Shown: positions 56,095 to 63,909 of the stretch, in pieces | How the letters are laid out: every line of letters begins with the position of its first letter | Position numbering within the stretch: the stretch's first letter is position 1 | Source of the DNA: Prosthecobacter vanneervenii | Lineage (GTDB): Bacteria; Verrucomicrobiota; Verrucomicrobiia; Verrucomicrobiales; Verrucomicrobiaceae | Direction: 5' to 3' | Assembly (NCBI RefSeq): GCF_014203095.1 | Contig: NZ_JACHIG010000003.1 | Location: 486,677 to 550,676, forward strand | DNA: 64,000 nt | Notes under the pieces: generated by a model | What the model was told of the DNA's origin: nothing | The model's input: only the letters and a program-made list of their open reading frames with translations | The model's database searches: none | Translations under genes and position numbers: made by a program

Positions 56095-56121
56095 GAGCGC
56101 CTAATTCCAGAAATCGAATAT

Positions 56122-56565
56122 ATGGAGGGCTCGTCAAAAATTAAAGTCTTCGCCGCAATCGGTGTTATCGCAGGCCCCTTCCTCGCTTATAATGGCTATC
56201 AGGAGCAGGAGCGTCTCGCCAGATTGGAAAAAGAGGGTGTCACAGTGGGCGGCTTTATCGAAGGTGGCGAATGGCGCAAAAGCAGACGCTCCAGCAGCTA
56301 CAAGCTCGACGTCTCATTCACCCCCAAAAACGGCACACCGACCAGACAGACTTTCGACGTCAAATCCCAGTTCTTCTCCGCCCACGCCAGCGACACCGCC
56401 GTCACAGATCCGGTGGTTAAAGTGCGCTACCTCCCTTCCAGCGTCCAGGAGAGTGCCGTGATCGAAGGCGGCTCTACGGACACCACTTTCAACTACAGCT
56501 TTGGCATCGGTGCTTTCGTGGTCGGTCTTCTCACCCTGGGCATCATGTCTTTCTTCAAAGGGTGA
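56122..56565 (+). CDS. DUF3592-like membrane protein
   Basis: A 147-aa protein with one N-terminal membrane helix (VFAAIGVIAGPFLAYNGYQE), an extracytoplasmic beta-rich domain (LDVSFTPKNGTPTRQTFDVK, VVKVRYLPSSVQESAVIEGG) and a C-terminal hydrophobic helix (FGIGAFVVGLLTLGIMSFF). The order helix, SH3-like domain, helix is typical of DUF3592 proteins. Function unknown. It is an isolated gene with a possible promoter just upstream and a MITE-like element immediately downstream. Confidence 0.72.
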   Translation: MEGSSKIKVFAAIGVIAGPFLAYNGYQEQERLARLEKEGVTVGGFIEGGEWRKSRRSSSYKLDVSFTPKNGTPTRQTFDVKSQFFSAHASDTAVTDPVVKVRYLPSSVQESAVIEGGSTDTTFNYSFGIGAFVVGLLTLGIMSFFKG

Positions 56566-56569
56566 GCTG

Positions 56570-56733
56570 GACCTGTTCTCGAAAAGAATGTCCGATTGAA
56601 ACGGCGAGCGGAGCGCCCCCAGTGGCAAGGCAGGAGCGCCGCCTGCCATTTGAAAATTAGCAGGCAAGCGACCAACGCAGCCAATGGAGCCGCTCCGCGC
56701 CCGGCAAGGTGACAGGCTTTTCGAGAACAGGTC
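56570..56733. mobile_element. MITE-like element with 17-bp perfect inverted ends
   Basis: A 164-bp intergenic element whose ends are GACCTGTTCTCGAAAAG (56570-56586) and its exact complement (56717-56733). A second, inner inverted repeat, GCGGAGCG with CGCTCCGC (start about 56608 and 56690), is nested. The region between has no gene and no transposase. No flanking direct repeat is obvious. It lies between the DUF3592 gene and the acyltransferase. Confidence 0.6.
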
Positions 56734-56797
56734 TGGGCTCTGCCATCCCGTGCCTTGACCATTTGCCAGAACTCCGCCATGCAATAGGCCACTGCTC

Positions 56798-57457
56798 ATG
56801 GCCAAAATCCGCATCAAATCCGCCGGCAAAATCATCGCATGGATCATGCGCGCCATCGGCATGACTCTCCGGTGGGAAGTGCGCGATGACGCTGGCGTCT
56901 TTGATTCCTCCCGCAAAGGCTGGATCTGGTCCTTCTGGCACAACCGCATGTTCCTCATCCCCTGGCTGCATCACGAATGGTTCGCCAATGTCCCCGGAAC
57001 CATTCTCACCAGCCCCAGTGGCGACGGCCAGATCATCGCCGATGTCTGCCAGAGCTTCGGCATCGAGGCCGAGCGCGGTTCCAGCTCCAAGCCCGAGAAA
57101 GGCATGAGCGCCCTCATCGCCCTGGCCGCCAAAGCCCGCGAAGGCTACGAGATCGGCATCACCCCGGATGGCCCGCGTGGCCCGCTGCACCGCGTGCAGC
57201 CCGGCATCGTCAAGCTGGCCCAGCTCACCGGCGTCCCCATCGTCCCCGTCCACCTGCACTACAGCCGCGCCATTCAGTTCAGGACTTGGGACGAGTTCCT
57301 CCTTCCCCTGCCGTTTTGCAAAGTCACCCTCGTCTTCGACAAACCGCACCACATCCCGCGCCGCATGACCGAGGAGGGGTTTGAGCAGAAGCGCCTGGCT
57401 TTGGAAGAAGTGATGCGTTTTGGAACCACCCTTGAAAATCTTCAGGCTGCCCGCTAG
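56798..57457 (+). CDS. Lysophospholipid acyltransferase-like protein (DUF374)
   Basis: A 219-aa protein of the DUF374 acyltransferase group, related to LpxL/PlsC-type enzymes. It has WIWSFWHNRMFLIPWLHHEW with the H-x4-D-equivalent His/Arg, GTILTSPSGDGQIIADVCQS, YEIGITPDGPRGPLHRVQPG with the PDGPRGP motif and IVPVHLHYSRAIQF. The N-terminal basic residues and hydrophobic patch suggest peripheral membrane binding. It may acylate lysolipids or KDO-lipid precursors. The start at 56798 is the first Met after the MITE-like element. Its stop is 9 bp before the next gene, so the two are likely an operon. Confidence 0.85.
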   Translation: MAKIRIKSAGKIIAWIMRAIGMTLRWEVRDDAGVFDSSRKGWIWSFWHNRMFLIPWLHHEWFANVPGTILTSPSGDGQIIADVCQSFGIEAERGSSSKPEKGMSALIALAAKAREGYEIGITPDGPRGPLHRVQPGIVKLAQLTGVPIVPVHLHYSRAIQFRTWDEFLLPLPFCKVTLVFDKPHHIPRRMTEEGFEQKRLALEEVMRFGTTLENLQAAR

Positions 57458-57466
57458 CCTCGCGGC

Positions 57467-57988
57467 ATGGAAACGCTCTCAGTCCGTTGCAACCACTGCG
57501 GCGCACCGCTGCAAGTCTCCGGCACCACCCGCTTCGTCACCTGCCAGTTCTGCCAGAGCAGCCTCGAGGTGAAGCGCACCGAAAACTCCATCTTCACCGA
57601 GGAGATTGCCAAAATCGCCGAAAACACCGGCAAGATGGCTGAAAACCTGGAAGTCATTACGATCCAAAATGAGATCGAACGTCTCGACCGGGAAATGGGT
57701 GTGGCGCAGTTCTCCGCTGTGAAAAGAAGCGCCCCAGGTCCGGCTGCACGAGCCGCAGGCGTCTTGTCCGGCGTCTTTTTCACTGCCGTTTGCATTTTGA
57801 TGTCCACCGGCTTCTCCAAAGCAAACGCTGGCCTTTTCATCATCGTCCCGCTTGGCATGGCATTTTTTGGAGTAGTCATCACCCTGTCCAACTTGCGCGC
57901 TGGCATTAATGAAGAAACCTCACGTGCCACTTATAGGACCCGTCGTGAGGCTCTCACACGACAGTTGGAGGTCTTGCAGCAAAAATAA
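57467..57988 (+). CDS. Zinc-ribbon membrane protein of unknown function
   Basis: A 173-aa protein. An N-terminal zinc ribbon is clear (CNHCGAPLQV, then CQFCQSSLEV; four Cys). A coiled region follows, then two hydrophobic helices (about 100-140: VLSGVFFTAVCILMSTGFSK, GLFIIVPLGMAFFGVVITL) and a charged tail. The arrangement (Zn ribbon plus membrane segments) is common in small PVC proteins of unknown function. It lies between the acyltransferase (9 bp upstream) and the pseudouridine synthase gene, which overlaps its stop by one base. All three probably share a transcript. Confidence 0.7.
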   Translation: METLSVRCNHCGAPLQVSGTTRFVTCQFCQSSLEVKRTENSIFTEEIAKIAENTGKMAENLEVITIQNEIERLDREMGVAQFSAVKRSAPGPAARAAGVLSGVFFTAVCILMSTGFSKANAGLFIIVPLGMAFFGVVITLSNLRAGINEETSRATYRTRREALTRQLEVLQQK

Positions 57989-58572
57989 TGCTTCTCGCCT
58001 TCTACAAGCCCTTCGACGTCCTCTCCCAGTTCACTCAGGAGCATCCCTCTCACCGCACGCTCGCCGAGTTCGGTTTCCCGCCGGATGTTTACGCCATAGG
58101 CCGCCTCGATCGCGATTCCGAAGGCCTCCTCCTCCTCAGCGATGAGGCCCATTGGAACGACCGCCTTCTCAATCCCCGCCATGCCCACCCCCGCACCTAT
58201 CACGCCCAGGTGGACGGCCAGACCACCGAAGAGGCGCTGAAAAAACTCCGCTCCGGGGTGGATCTCAAAGAATTCCGCTCCCTCCCCTGCAAAGCCAGAC
58301 ACCTCGATCCCGAGCCCCCTCATCCACTGCGGGATCCACCCATCCGCTTTCGCAAAAACATCCCCACCTCCTGGATCGAGCTCACCCTTACCGAGGGCAA
58401 AAACCGCCAGGTCCGCCGCATGACCGCCGCCGTCGGCTTCCCCACTCTCCGCCTCATCCGTGTCTCCATCGGCTCCCTCAAACTGTCCGATTTGGGCCTG
58501 AGCGCAGGCCATTGGCGCGAATTGACCTCCGAAGAACAGCATCGAGTCCTCCCCACCTCAAAGCACGCTTAA
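57988..58572 (+). CDS. 23S rRNA pseudouridine synthase, RluE-like
   Basis: A 194-aa RluA/RsuA-family pseudouridine synthase without an S4 domain. It begins MLLAFYKPFDVLSQFTQEHP, with KPFDVLSQFT as the family N-motif. The catalytic Asp is in YAIGRLDRDSEGLLLLS, and LTEGKNRQVRRMTAAVGFPT is the terminal signature. Length and the absent S4 domain match RluE, which modifies U2457 of 23S rRNA. The start overlaps the previous stop (TAATG) by one base, so translation is coupled. Confidence 0.92.
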   Translation: MLLAFYKPFDVLSQFTQEHPSHRTLAEFGFPPDVYAIGRLDRDSEGLLLLSDEAHWNDRLLNPRHAHPRTYHAQVDGQTTEEALKKLRSGVDLKEFRSLPCKARHLDPEPPHPLRDPPIRFRKNIPTSWIELTLTEGKNRQVRRMTAAVGFPTLRLIRVSIGSLKLSDLGLSAGHWRELTSEEQHRVLPTSKHA

Positions 58573-58597
58573 ACGCGCTGCAGCCCTTCGGAAATCG

Positions 58598-58699
58598 AAA
58601 ATCAAAAATCGATTGCTCGACAATCGTCAATCCTCCGGGCCTAGACGCGACGTGGACAGGCACGATTGACGATTGAATGGACCATCGATTTTTGATTTT
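58598..58699. repeat. Double-arm palindrome (102 bp)
   Basis: The outer arms (16 bp each, 58598-58613 and 58684-58699) are exact complements of AAAATCAAAAATCGAT. The inner arms (CAATCGTCAATC at 58621-58632 and GATTGACGATTG at 58664-58675) are also complements. Gaps of 7-8 nt separate the arms, and the loop is 31 nt. It lies in the 258-bp gap between the RluE-like gene and aspartokinase. Confidence 0.75.
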
Positions 58700-58830
58700 T
58701 GAAGTTTCCCGCCTCCCCCTGTCCTCCGGAAACAACCGCCACAACTGCCAACTCCCCTCCGCCGCCCCAAATCCCTCCTTGCACACCCGCCCTGCCATGC
58801 CATTTTCCGCGCCCTTTCCCCAACCCTAGC

Positions 58831-60054
58831 ATGGCCCTCATCGTCCAGAAATACGGCGGCACCTCCGTCGGCACCCCCGAGCGAATCCGCAATTGCGCAC
58901 GCCGCATTCTGGAAACCCAGCGTGCAGGCAATCAGGTCGTCGCAGTCGTCTCCGCCATGTCCGGCGTCACGGACAATCTGATCAAGCTCGCCAAGGAAGT
59001 CTCCCCCGAGCGCGATCCCATCGAGCGCGAGATGGACGTCCTCCTCGCCACCGGAGAGCAGACCACCATCGCCCTCACCGCCATGGCCATCAATGCCCTC
59101 GGTGGCAAGGCCGTCTCCCTCACCGGCGCTCAGGCAGGCATTTCAACCGACCGCGTGCACACCAAGGCCCGCATCGTCAACATCACCCCTGACGCGGTGA
59201 AGCAGATGCTCGACGAGGGCAACATCGTCATGCTCGCCGGTTTCCAGGGCGAAACCGCCAGCGGCGAAATCACCACCTTGGGCCGTGGTGGCAGCGACCT
59301 CACCGCCATCGCCATGGCTGCTGCCATCAAGGCCGACCTCTGCCAGATCTACACCGATGTGGACGGCGTTTACACCTGCGACCCCCGCGTGGTGAAGACT
59401 GCTCAGAAGATCCAGGAGATCAGCTACGAAGAGATGCTCGAAATGGCCTCCTCCGGCTCCAAGGTGATGCAGAGCCGCAGCGTCGAGTTTGCCAACAAAT
59501 TTGGTGTGCGCTTCGAAGTGCGCAACAGCATGAACAACAACCCCGGTACCATCGTGAAAGAAGAAACCCCCGGCATGGAGTCTGTCGTCGTCCGCGGCGT
59601 CAGCCTTGAGCGCAATCAGGCCAAAGTCACCATCGACGACGTCGCCGACCGTCCTGGCATCAGCGCCGCCATCTTTGGCGCCATCGCCACGGCCAACGTC
59701 ACGATCGACATGATCGTTCAGAACGTCAGCTTCGATGGCATCACCGACATCTCCTTCACCCTCAGCGGGGCCGACCTCGCCAAGGCCGAGACTGTTCTCA
59801 ATGCCGTCCTGCCCACCCTCGGAGACAAGGCCAAGCTCCGCACCCAGAGCAGCATCGCTAAAGTCAGCGTCGTCGGCATCGGCATGCGCAGCCACAGCGG
59901 CGTCGCCGCCAAGATGTTCAAGGCCCTCGCAGACGCCAAGATCAACATCCAGATGATCTCCACCAGCGAGATCAAGACCGCCGTCATCGTGGATGAAGCC
60001 GAAGTCGAAAACGCCGCCCGCGTCGTCCACACCGCCTTCGGCCTCGACGCCTGA
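58831..60054 (+). CDS. lysC: Aspartate kinase
   Basis: A 407-aa enzyme phosphorylating aspartate at the head of the lysine, methionine and threonine pathways. The start at 58831 (MALIVQKYGGTSVGTPERIR) is the family N-terminus; a longer frame would cross the palindrome. Catalytic motifs are VQKYGGTSVG, TTLGRGGSDLTAIAMAAAIK and YTDVDGVYTCDPRVV. Two ACT domains (about 265-400) follow and would bind lysine and threonine for feedback control. Length suits the monofunctional class. It stands alone, followed by a stem-loop. Confidence 0.96.
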   Translation: MALIVQKYGGTSVGTPERIRNCARRILETQRAGNQVVAVVSAMSGVTDNLIKLAKEVSPERDPIEREMDVLLATGEQTTIALTAMAINALGGKAVSLTGAQAGISTDRVHTKARIVNITPDAVKQMLDEGNIVMLAGFQGETASGEITTLGRGGSDLTAIAMAAAIKADLCQIYTDVDGVYTCDPRVVKTAQKIQEISYEEMLEMASSGSKVMQSRSVEFANKFGVRFEVRNSMNNNPGTIVKEETPGMESVVVRGVSLERNQAKVTIDDVADRPGISAAIFGAIATANVTIDMIVQNVSFDGITDISFTLSGADLAKAETVLNAVLPTLGDKAKLRTQSSIAKVSVVGIGMRSHSGVAAKMFKALADAKINIQMISTSEIKTAVIVDEAEVENAARVVHTAFGLDA

Positions 60055-60068
60055 AAATCATAAGTGAT

Positions 60069-60086
60069 GCAGGCACTCCTGCCTGC
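60069..60086. repeat. REP-like stem-loop after aspartokinase
   Basis: GCAGGCA-CTCC-TGCCTGC, a perfect 7-bp stem with a 4-nt loop, 15 bp after the lysC stop. It shares CACTCYTG at its centre with the two stem-loops near 21.3 kb. There is no T-tract, so it is an uncertain terminator. Confidence 0.65.
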
Positions 60087-60130
60087 AATTCGAGCGTCCC
60101 TGCGGATCCTTTTGACCAGTCTGCGTGGCC

Positions 60131-60385
60131 ATGAGCGAGGACCTCAATCCTTACCAGCCACCGCAGGCCCCTGCCCCAACCGCGCCGCCTCGCAATCGTC
60201 TGACAGGCTGCATGCGCGGTTCCCTCGGTTGCGGTTGCTTCATTCCTTTCGTGCTGTTTTTGATCGCTGGGTTGTCTGGTGATCTCGGAGGCCCGCTTTT
60301 CTGGCCCCTCCTGGTCCTCGTGGGCACCGTTGTAGGAGCAGCTATCGGCACACTCTTCGCTCCTCGTGGAAAGAAACCATTGTAA
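60131..60385 (+). CDS. Small NPYQPP-motif membrane protein
   Basis: An 84-aa protein starting at ATG 60131 (MSEDLNPYQPPQAPAPTAPP; a GTG at 60125 would add two residues). The N-terminal NPYQPP proline-rich segment precedes one or two hydrophobic helices (CFIPFVLFLIAGLSGDLGG, LLVLVGTVVGAAIGTLF) and a short basic tail. NPYQSP/NPYxPP-type small membrane proteins recur in PVC bacteria and have no known role. It is too short for firm assignment but has coding character and a plausible start. Confidence 0.65.
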   Translation: MSEDLNPYQPPQAPAPTAPPRNRLTGCMRGSLGCGCFIPFVLFLIAGLSGDLGGPLFWPLLVLVGTVVGAAIGTLFAPRGKKPL

Positions 60386-60443
60386 GCCATTCCGGTCCTT
60401 TTTGTCTTTCTAAGTGGCACGCCGCGCGCTTCCTGCCACTTCC

Positions 60444-60488
60444 CAAAAAAACAAAACCCCAGTCCGCGCTCTCGCACGAAACTGGGGT
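60444..60488 (-). terminator. Rho-independent terminator after rpsF
   Basis: On the minus strand, ACCCCAGT (60481-60488 complement) pairs with ACTGGGGT (60456-60463 complement) in an 8-bp stem with a 17-nt loop, followed by a run of T residues interrupted by a single G (plus-strand A-run 60444-60456). It lies 25 bases past the rpsF stop and ends the prs-rplY-pth-rpsF run. Confidence 0.85.
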
Positions 60489-60513
60489 CATGAAAAAACA
60501 CCGACGCGTCAGA

Positions 60514-60804
60514 CTACGCGCTGCGCTTCAGGTAGTACTGCTGATACACGTTTTCGTTCAGCTTCAGCTTGGAGCGGAGGCTGTCCAGAGCGGCAGGAGC
60601 GCCGGTGAACTGGATGTTGATGAAGTGGCCGGCCTCAACGTGGCGGGGGTTGAAGGGGAACTTGCGTTTGCCCATGTTGTCGATCTGCTCGAGCTTCAGA
60701 CCGGACTTTTCCATGTCCTTGCTGATGGTGCTGACGAGGGAGTCAACGGTTTCTTCTTTGCCTTTGGTGTCGAGCACGATGAGTGCCTCGTATTTGCGGT
60801 TCAT
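60514..60804 (-). CDS. rpsF: 30S ribosomal protein S6
   Basis: A 96-aa ribosomal protein. MNRKYEALIVLDTKGKEETV and GKRKFPFNPRHVEAGHFINI match bS6, with the FNPRHVEAGHF stretch of the central strand. In most bacteria it precedes ssb and rpsR; here the downstream gene is not present and it follows pth with 20 bp between. It binds the 16S platform with S18. A terminator follows directly. Confidence 0.94.
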   Translation of the reverse strand: MNRKYEALIVLDTKGKEETVDSLVSTISKDMEKSGLKLEQIDNMGKRKFPFNPRHVEAGHFINIQFTGAPAALDSLRSKLKLNENVYQQYYLKRSA

Positions 60805-60824
60805 AGGTGGTGTGGTTTCGGGGT

Positions 60825-61439
60825 TTAAGATTCGGTTTGTCGGTTGAAGACATTCATGGCGGCTTCCAGCCCGCGATCAACTGCAGAAAGCACGGCGTCT
60901 GCGGCGCGCTGGATCACGGCTTGCAGTTCAGTCTGCTCTCCAGCATGAAATTTTCCCAGCACGTGTCCCACCATGCGTTCTCCGGCAGGACGACCGCCTT
61001 CGGGGGAGATGCCAACCTTCAGGCGCGGAAACTCCTGTGTGCCCAGGGAGCCGATAAGGGAGCGGATGCCATTGTGACCAGCGGCCGAGCCATTCGTGCG
61101 AAAGCGCATCCGGCCCAGCGGCAGGTCCACATCGTCGTAAACGACCAGCGTCTGCTCCGGACGGGCTTTGTAAAAATGCCCGACGGCTTGCACGGAACGG
61201 CCGCTGTCGTTCATAAACGTCAGCGGCTTGAGCAGATAGCCTCCGGAAAATTTCGCCACCATGCCTGACCAGCGCTTTTCCTCGCGGAAAGCAGCTCCCA
61301 GGCGTCGTGCGATTTCGTCCAGCACCATAAATCCGATGTTGTGGCGGGTGTCTCGGTAGTTTTCTCCGGGATTGCCGAGGCCGACAATGAGTCGCGGTAC
61401 GTTTATGCCGCTGCTCGTTGAGTCCGCGCCGGAAGCCAC
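60825..61439 (-). CDS. pth: Peptidyl-tRNA hydrolase
   Basis: A 204-aa enzyme that cleaves the ester bond of peptidyl-tRNA released early from ribosomes. The first 14 residues are a non-conserved leader, and the conserved part begins PRLIVGLGNPGENYRDTRHN with the catalytic His in RHNIGFMVLD. Later motifs are LLKPLTFMNDSGRSVQ, VVYDDVDLPLGRMRFR and GSAAGHNGIRSLIGSLGT. The rplY gene ends 21 bp upstream and the rpsF start is 20 bp downstream. All fit the classic prs-ctc-pth block. Confidence 0.95.
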   Translation of the reverse strand: MASGADSTSSGINVPRLIVGLGNPGENYRDTRHNIGFMVLDEIARRLGAAFREEKRWSGMVAKFSGGYLLKPLTFMNDSGRSVQAVGHFYKARPEQTLVVYDDVDLPLGRMRFRTNGSAAGHNGIRSLIGSLGTQEFPRLKVGISPEGGRPAGERMVGHVLGKFHAGEQTELQAVIQRAADAVLSAVDRGLEAAMNVFNRQTES

Positions 61440-61460
61440 ATCGTGGAAAGGGTGCGGAGA

Positions 61461-62129
61461 TTACTTCTTGGCGGCGGGCTTTGCAGCAGCGGCGGCGGCA
61501 GGAGCAGCAGCAGCCTTGCCAGCGGCGGCAGGAGCAGCAGCGGCGGCGGCAGGCTCGGGTTCGGCCTCCACCTTGGGCTCTTCGCACATCACGATGACCA
61601 CATCACCAGCCAGGCGGGCAGTGACACCGGCAGGGAAGCTGATTTCACTGACGTGAATACCCTTGCCGACTTCGAGGTTGGTGACGTCGATCTGAATGCT
61701 CTCAGGGAGATCCTTCGGCAGGCAGCGGACTTCGATTTCGTGGTGAATGGCTTCCACCAGACCGCCCTGCTTCTGGCCCTTGGCCTCGCCGACGAGCGTC
61801 ACAGGGACGTTGGCGTGAATTTCTTCGTCGGCCGCAACGGCGTGGAAGTCAATGTGGAGGATGCCACCGCGCAGATAGTCGTGCTGCACTTCCTGAACGA
61901 GAGCCAGCTGGTCTTCAGCTCCGGAAATCTTGAGGGAGACGAGGATGTTGTCAGAGGCGCTGCCTTCGAGAAGCTTGGCAAAGGTCTTGCCGTGCACCTG
62001 GATGTTGGAAGCCTTCACCTTGCGACCATAGAGGGCAGCCGGGATGTTGCCTGCTTTGCGCATGCGTTTGACGGCGCCGGTACCGGACTGGGTGCGGACT
62101 TCTGCCTGGAGATCGAGAATTTTAGCCAT
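61461..62129 (-). CDS. rplY: 50S ribosomal protein L25 (general stress Ctc type)
   Basis: A 222-aa L25/TL5-type protein that binds 5S rRNA. The N-terminal domain is MAKILDLQAEVRTQSGTGAV, KRMRKAGNIPAALYGRK and VHGKTFAKLLEGSASDNILV; the second domain is GGILHIDFHAVAADEEIHAN and VPVTLVGEAKGQKQGGLVEA. It ends in an Ala/Pro/Lys-rich tail of about 40 residues, typical of the longer Ctc form. It lies between prs (61 bp) and pth (21 bp). Confidence 0.95.
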   Translation of the reverse strand: MAKILDLQAEVRTQSGTGAVKRMRKAGNIPAALYGRKVKASNIQVHGKTFAKLLEGSASDNILVSLKISGAEDQLALVQEVQHDYLRGGILHIDFHAVAADEEIHANVPVTLVGEAKGQKQGGLVEAIHHEIEVRCLPKDLPESIQIDVTNLEVGKGIHVSEISFPAGVTARLAGDVVIVMCEEPKVEAEPEPAAAAAAPAAAGKAAAAPAAAAAAKPAAKK

Positions 62130-62190
62130 GGTCGTGATTCCTCAAGGGGAGGAGGTTAAGTTTTGGAAAAAGGGCGCGGAGAATACACGC

Positions 62191-63129
62191 CTATCCTCGC
62201 GTGTCAAACAGGGATGTGACAGACTCATTCCCGTGAATGCGGGCAATGGCCTGCGCCAGGAGGGGGGAAATGTCCAAAGCGGTCACTTTTTCCCCGGTGG
62301 CCTGGGGGGTGGAATTCGTGGCCAGAAGCTCCACGATGGGGGATTTCAGGATGCGGTTGCGCCCCTTTTCCCCCAGCACGGCATGGGACACACCAGCATA
62401 AATTTTCTTCGCTCCGTGCTTCAACAGCAGGTCGGAGGCCGCCGTCAGCGTGCCAGCTGTCTCGGTCAGGTCATCCACCAGCAGCACATTTTTGCCCGCC
62501 ACGTCACCGATGACGCTGTGCGCCTCCACTTCCTCGGCGCTCACACGGTTCTTGGCCACGATCGCCATCGGAGCACCCAGGGCCTTGGCAAAAGCGTGCG
62601 TCATTTTGATGCCTCCCACGTCCGGAGACACCACCACCAGGTCGTTGATGCCACGCTCGCGGATAGCCTTCATCAGCACAGGAGCCGCATAGAGATGATC
62701 CACAGGAATGTCAAAGAAGCCCTGAATCTGCCCTGCGTGCAGGTCCACCGTCAACACGCGGTTCACGCCGGCAGCCACCAGCAGGTTGGCCACCAGCTTG
62801 GCAGTGATCGGCACCCGTGGGCGGTCTTTGCGGTCCTGGCGGGCATAGCCAAAAAAGGGCAGCACGGCGGTGATGCGGGAGGCGCTGGCGCGGCGCACAG
62901 CGTCCACCATGATCAGCAGTTCCATCAGGTTCTGGTTCGTCGGCGGGCAGGTCGGCTGCACGATGAAGACGTCGCCACCGCGGATGTTTTCATGGATCTG
63001 CACAAAAGTCTCGCCGTCCGGAAACGTGGTCAGCTCAGCGGCGCAAAGATCAATGTTCAGGTTTTTGGCAATCGACTGCGCCAGCGTCGGGTGCGCGGAG
63101 CCGCTCAGGATCTTCAGACTTTCATTCAT
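62191..63129 (-). CDS. prs: Ribose-phosphate pyrophosphokinase
   Basis: A 312-aa enzyme making phosphoribosyl pyrophosphate from ribose 5-phosphate and ATP. It starts MNESLKILSGSAHPTLAQSI. Key segments are ITAVLPFFGYARQDRKDRPR, VVVSPDVGGIKMTHAFAKAL and the PRPP-binding loop VLLVDDLTETAGTLTAASD. The length fits class I. It heads the leftward prs-rplY-pth-rpsF block, and its start region faces the kinase gene 143 bp away. Confidence 0.96.
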   Translation of the reverse strand: MNESLKILSGSAHPTLAQSIAKNLNIDLCAAELTTFPDGETFVQIHENIRGGDVFIVQPTCPPTNQNLMELLIMVDAVRRASASRITAVLPFFGYARQDRKDRPRVPITAKLVANLLVAAGVNRVLTVDLHAGQIQGFFDIPVDHLYAAPVLMKAIRERGINDLVVVSPDVGGIKMTHAFAKALGAPMAIVAKNRVSAEEVEAHSVIGDVAGKNVLLVDDLTETAGTLTAASDLLLKHGAKKIYAGVSHAVLGEKGRNRILKSPIVELLATNSTPQATGEKVTALDISPLLAQAIARIHGNESVTSLFDTRG

Positions 63130-63272
63130 GGGGCGCGGAGTTAGGCGAGCCTGTCACAGAAATCAACCCATCGCGTCATTCTCTGCCTCATCATTGCTTG
63201 TGCAGCGCAGCAAGTTCTCGTACGACTGGTGGAAATTCTGCTAATTTGCGGTCCACACCTCCCAGCGCTGCC

Positions 63273-63909
63273 ATGAGTGACTCCCCCAGCCCAGCCCCTC
63301 AGCCCCGGACCGGTGGGAGCTGGCGCTGGGAGCCGCCCAGCCCGGAGGCGCTGCAAAAAATGCTGCCCCAGTATGAGATTCACATGCTCGTCGGTCGTGG
63401 CGGCATGGGCGCAGTCTATAAAGGCACCCAGCTCAGCCTCGACCGCGCAGTAGCCATCAAGGTCCTCCCACCCGCCGTCGAGCAGCAGGACGCGGCCTTC
63501 GCGGAGCGCTTTAAAAACGAAGCCCGCCTCATGGGCCGCATGAACCACCCAGCCATCGTCGGCGTTTATGACTTCGGCAGCACCGCAGACGGCCAGCTCT
63601 ATTTTGTCATGGAGTACGTGGATGGCACCGACATCCATCAGATGATCGCACGGGAAGGCAGGTTGCCTCCACAGCATGCCCTGGCCATCACCGCCCATCT
63701 CTGCGATGCCCTGGGTTACGCCCACAAGCAGGGCATCGTCCATCGCGACATCAAGCCCTCCAACGTGCTCATCGATGTCGAGGGCCGCGTCAAAGTCGCC
63801 GACTTCGGCCTGGCCAAGCTCACCAGTCAATCTCAGCACTCCAGCCTCACCCAAACCGGCATGGCCATGGGTACGCCAGACTATGTGGCACCCGAAGCCT
63901 TCACCCTAG
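63273..63909 (+). pseudogene. Ser/Thr protein kinase gene interrupted by an insertion sequence
   Basis: A Hanks-type kinase whose N-terminal 215 codons remain in frame. It starts at ATG 63273 (MSDSPSPAPQPRTGG). The kinase motifs are all visible: MLVGRGGMGAVYKG, VAIKV (Lys63), IVHRDIKPSNVLI (Asp159), VADFGLAKL (Asp177) and MGTPDYVAPEA. The frame stops at 63920 soon after APEAFTLG, where such proteins normally continue with a C-lobe. The last few codons derive from the inserted element. The gene is therefore probably truncated and inactive, unless it is restored downstream. Confidence 0.85.

Noticed and set aside
60412..60441. Stem AAGTGGCA/TGCCACTT between the small membrane protein and rpsF
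   Set aside because: The stem is exact, but no T-tract follows it on either strand, and a better terminator is adjacent.
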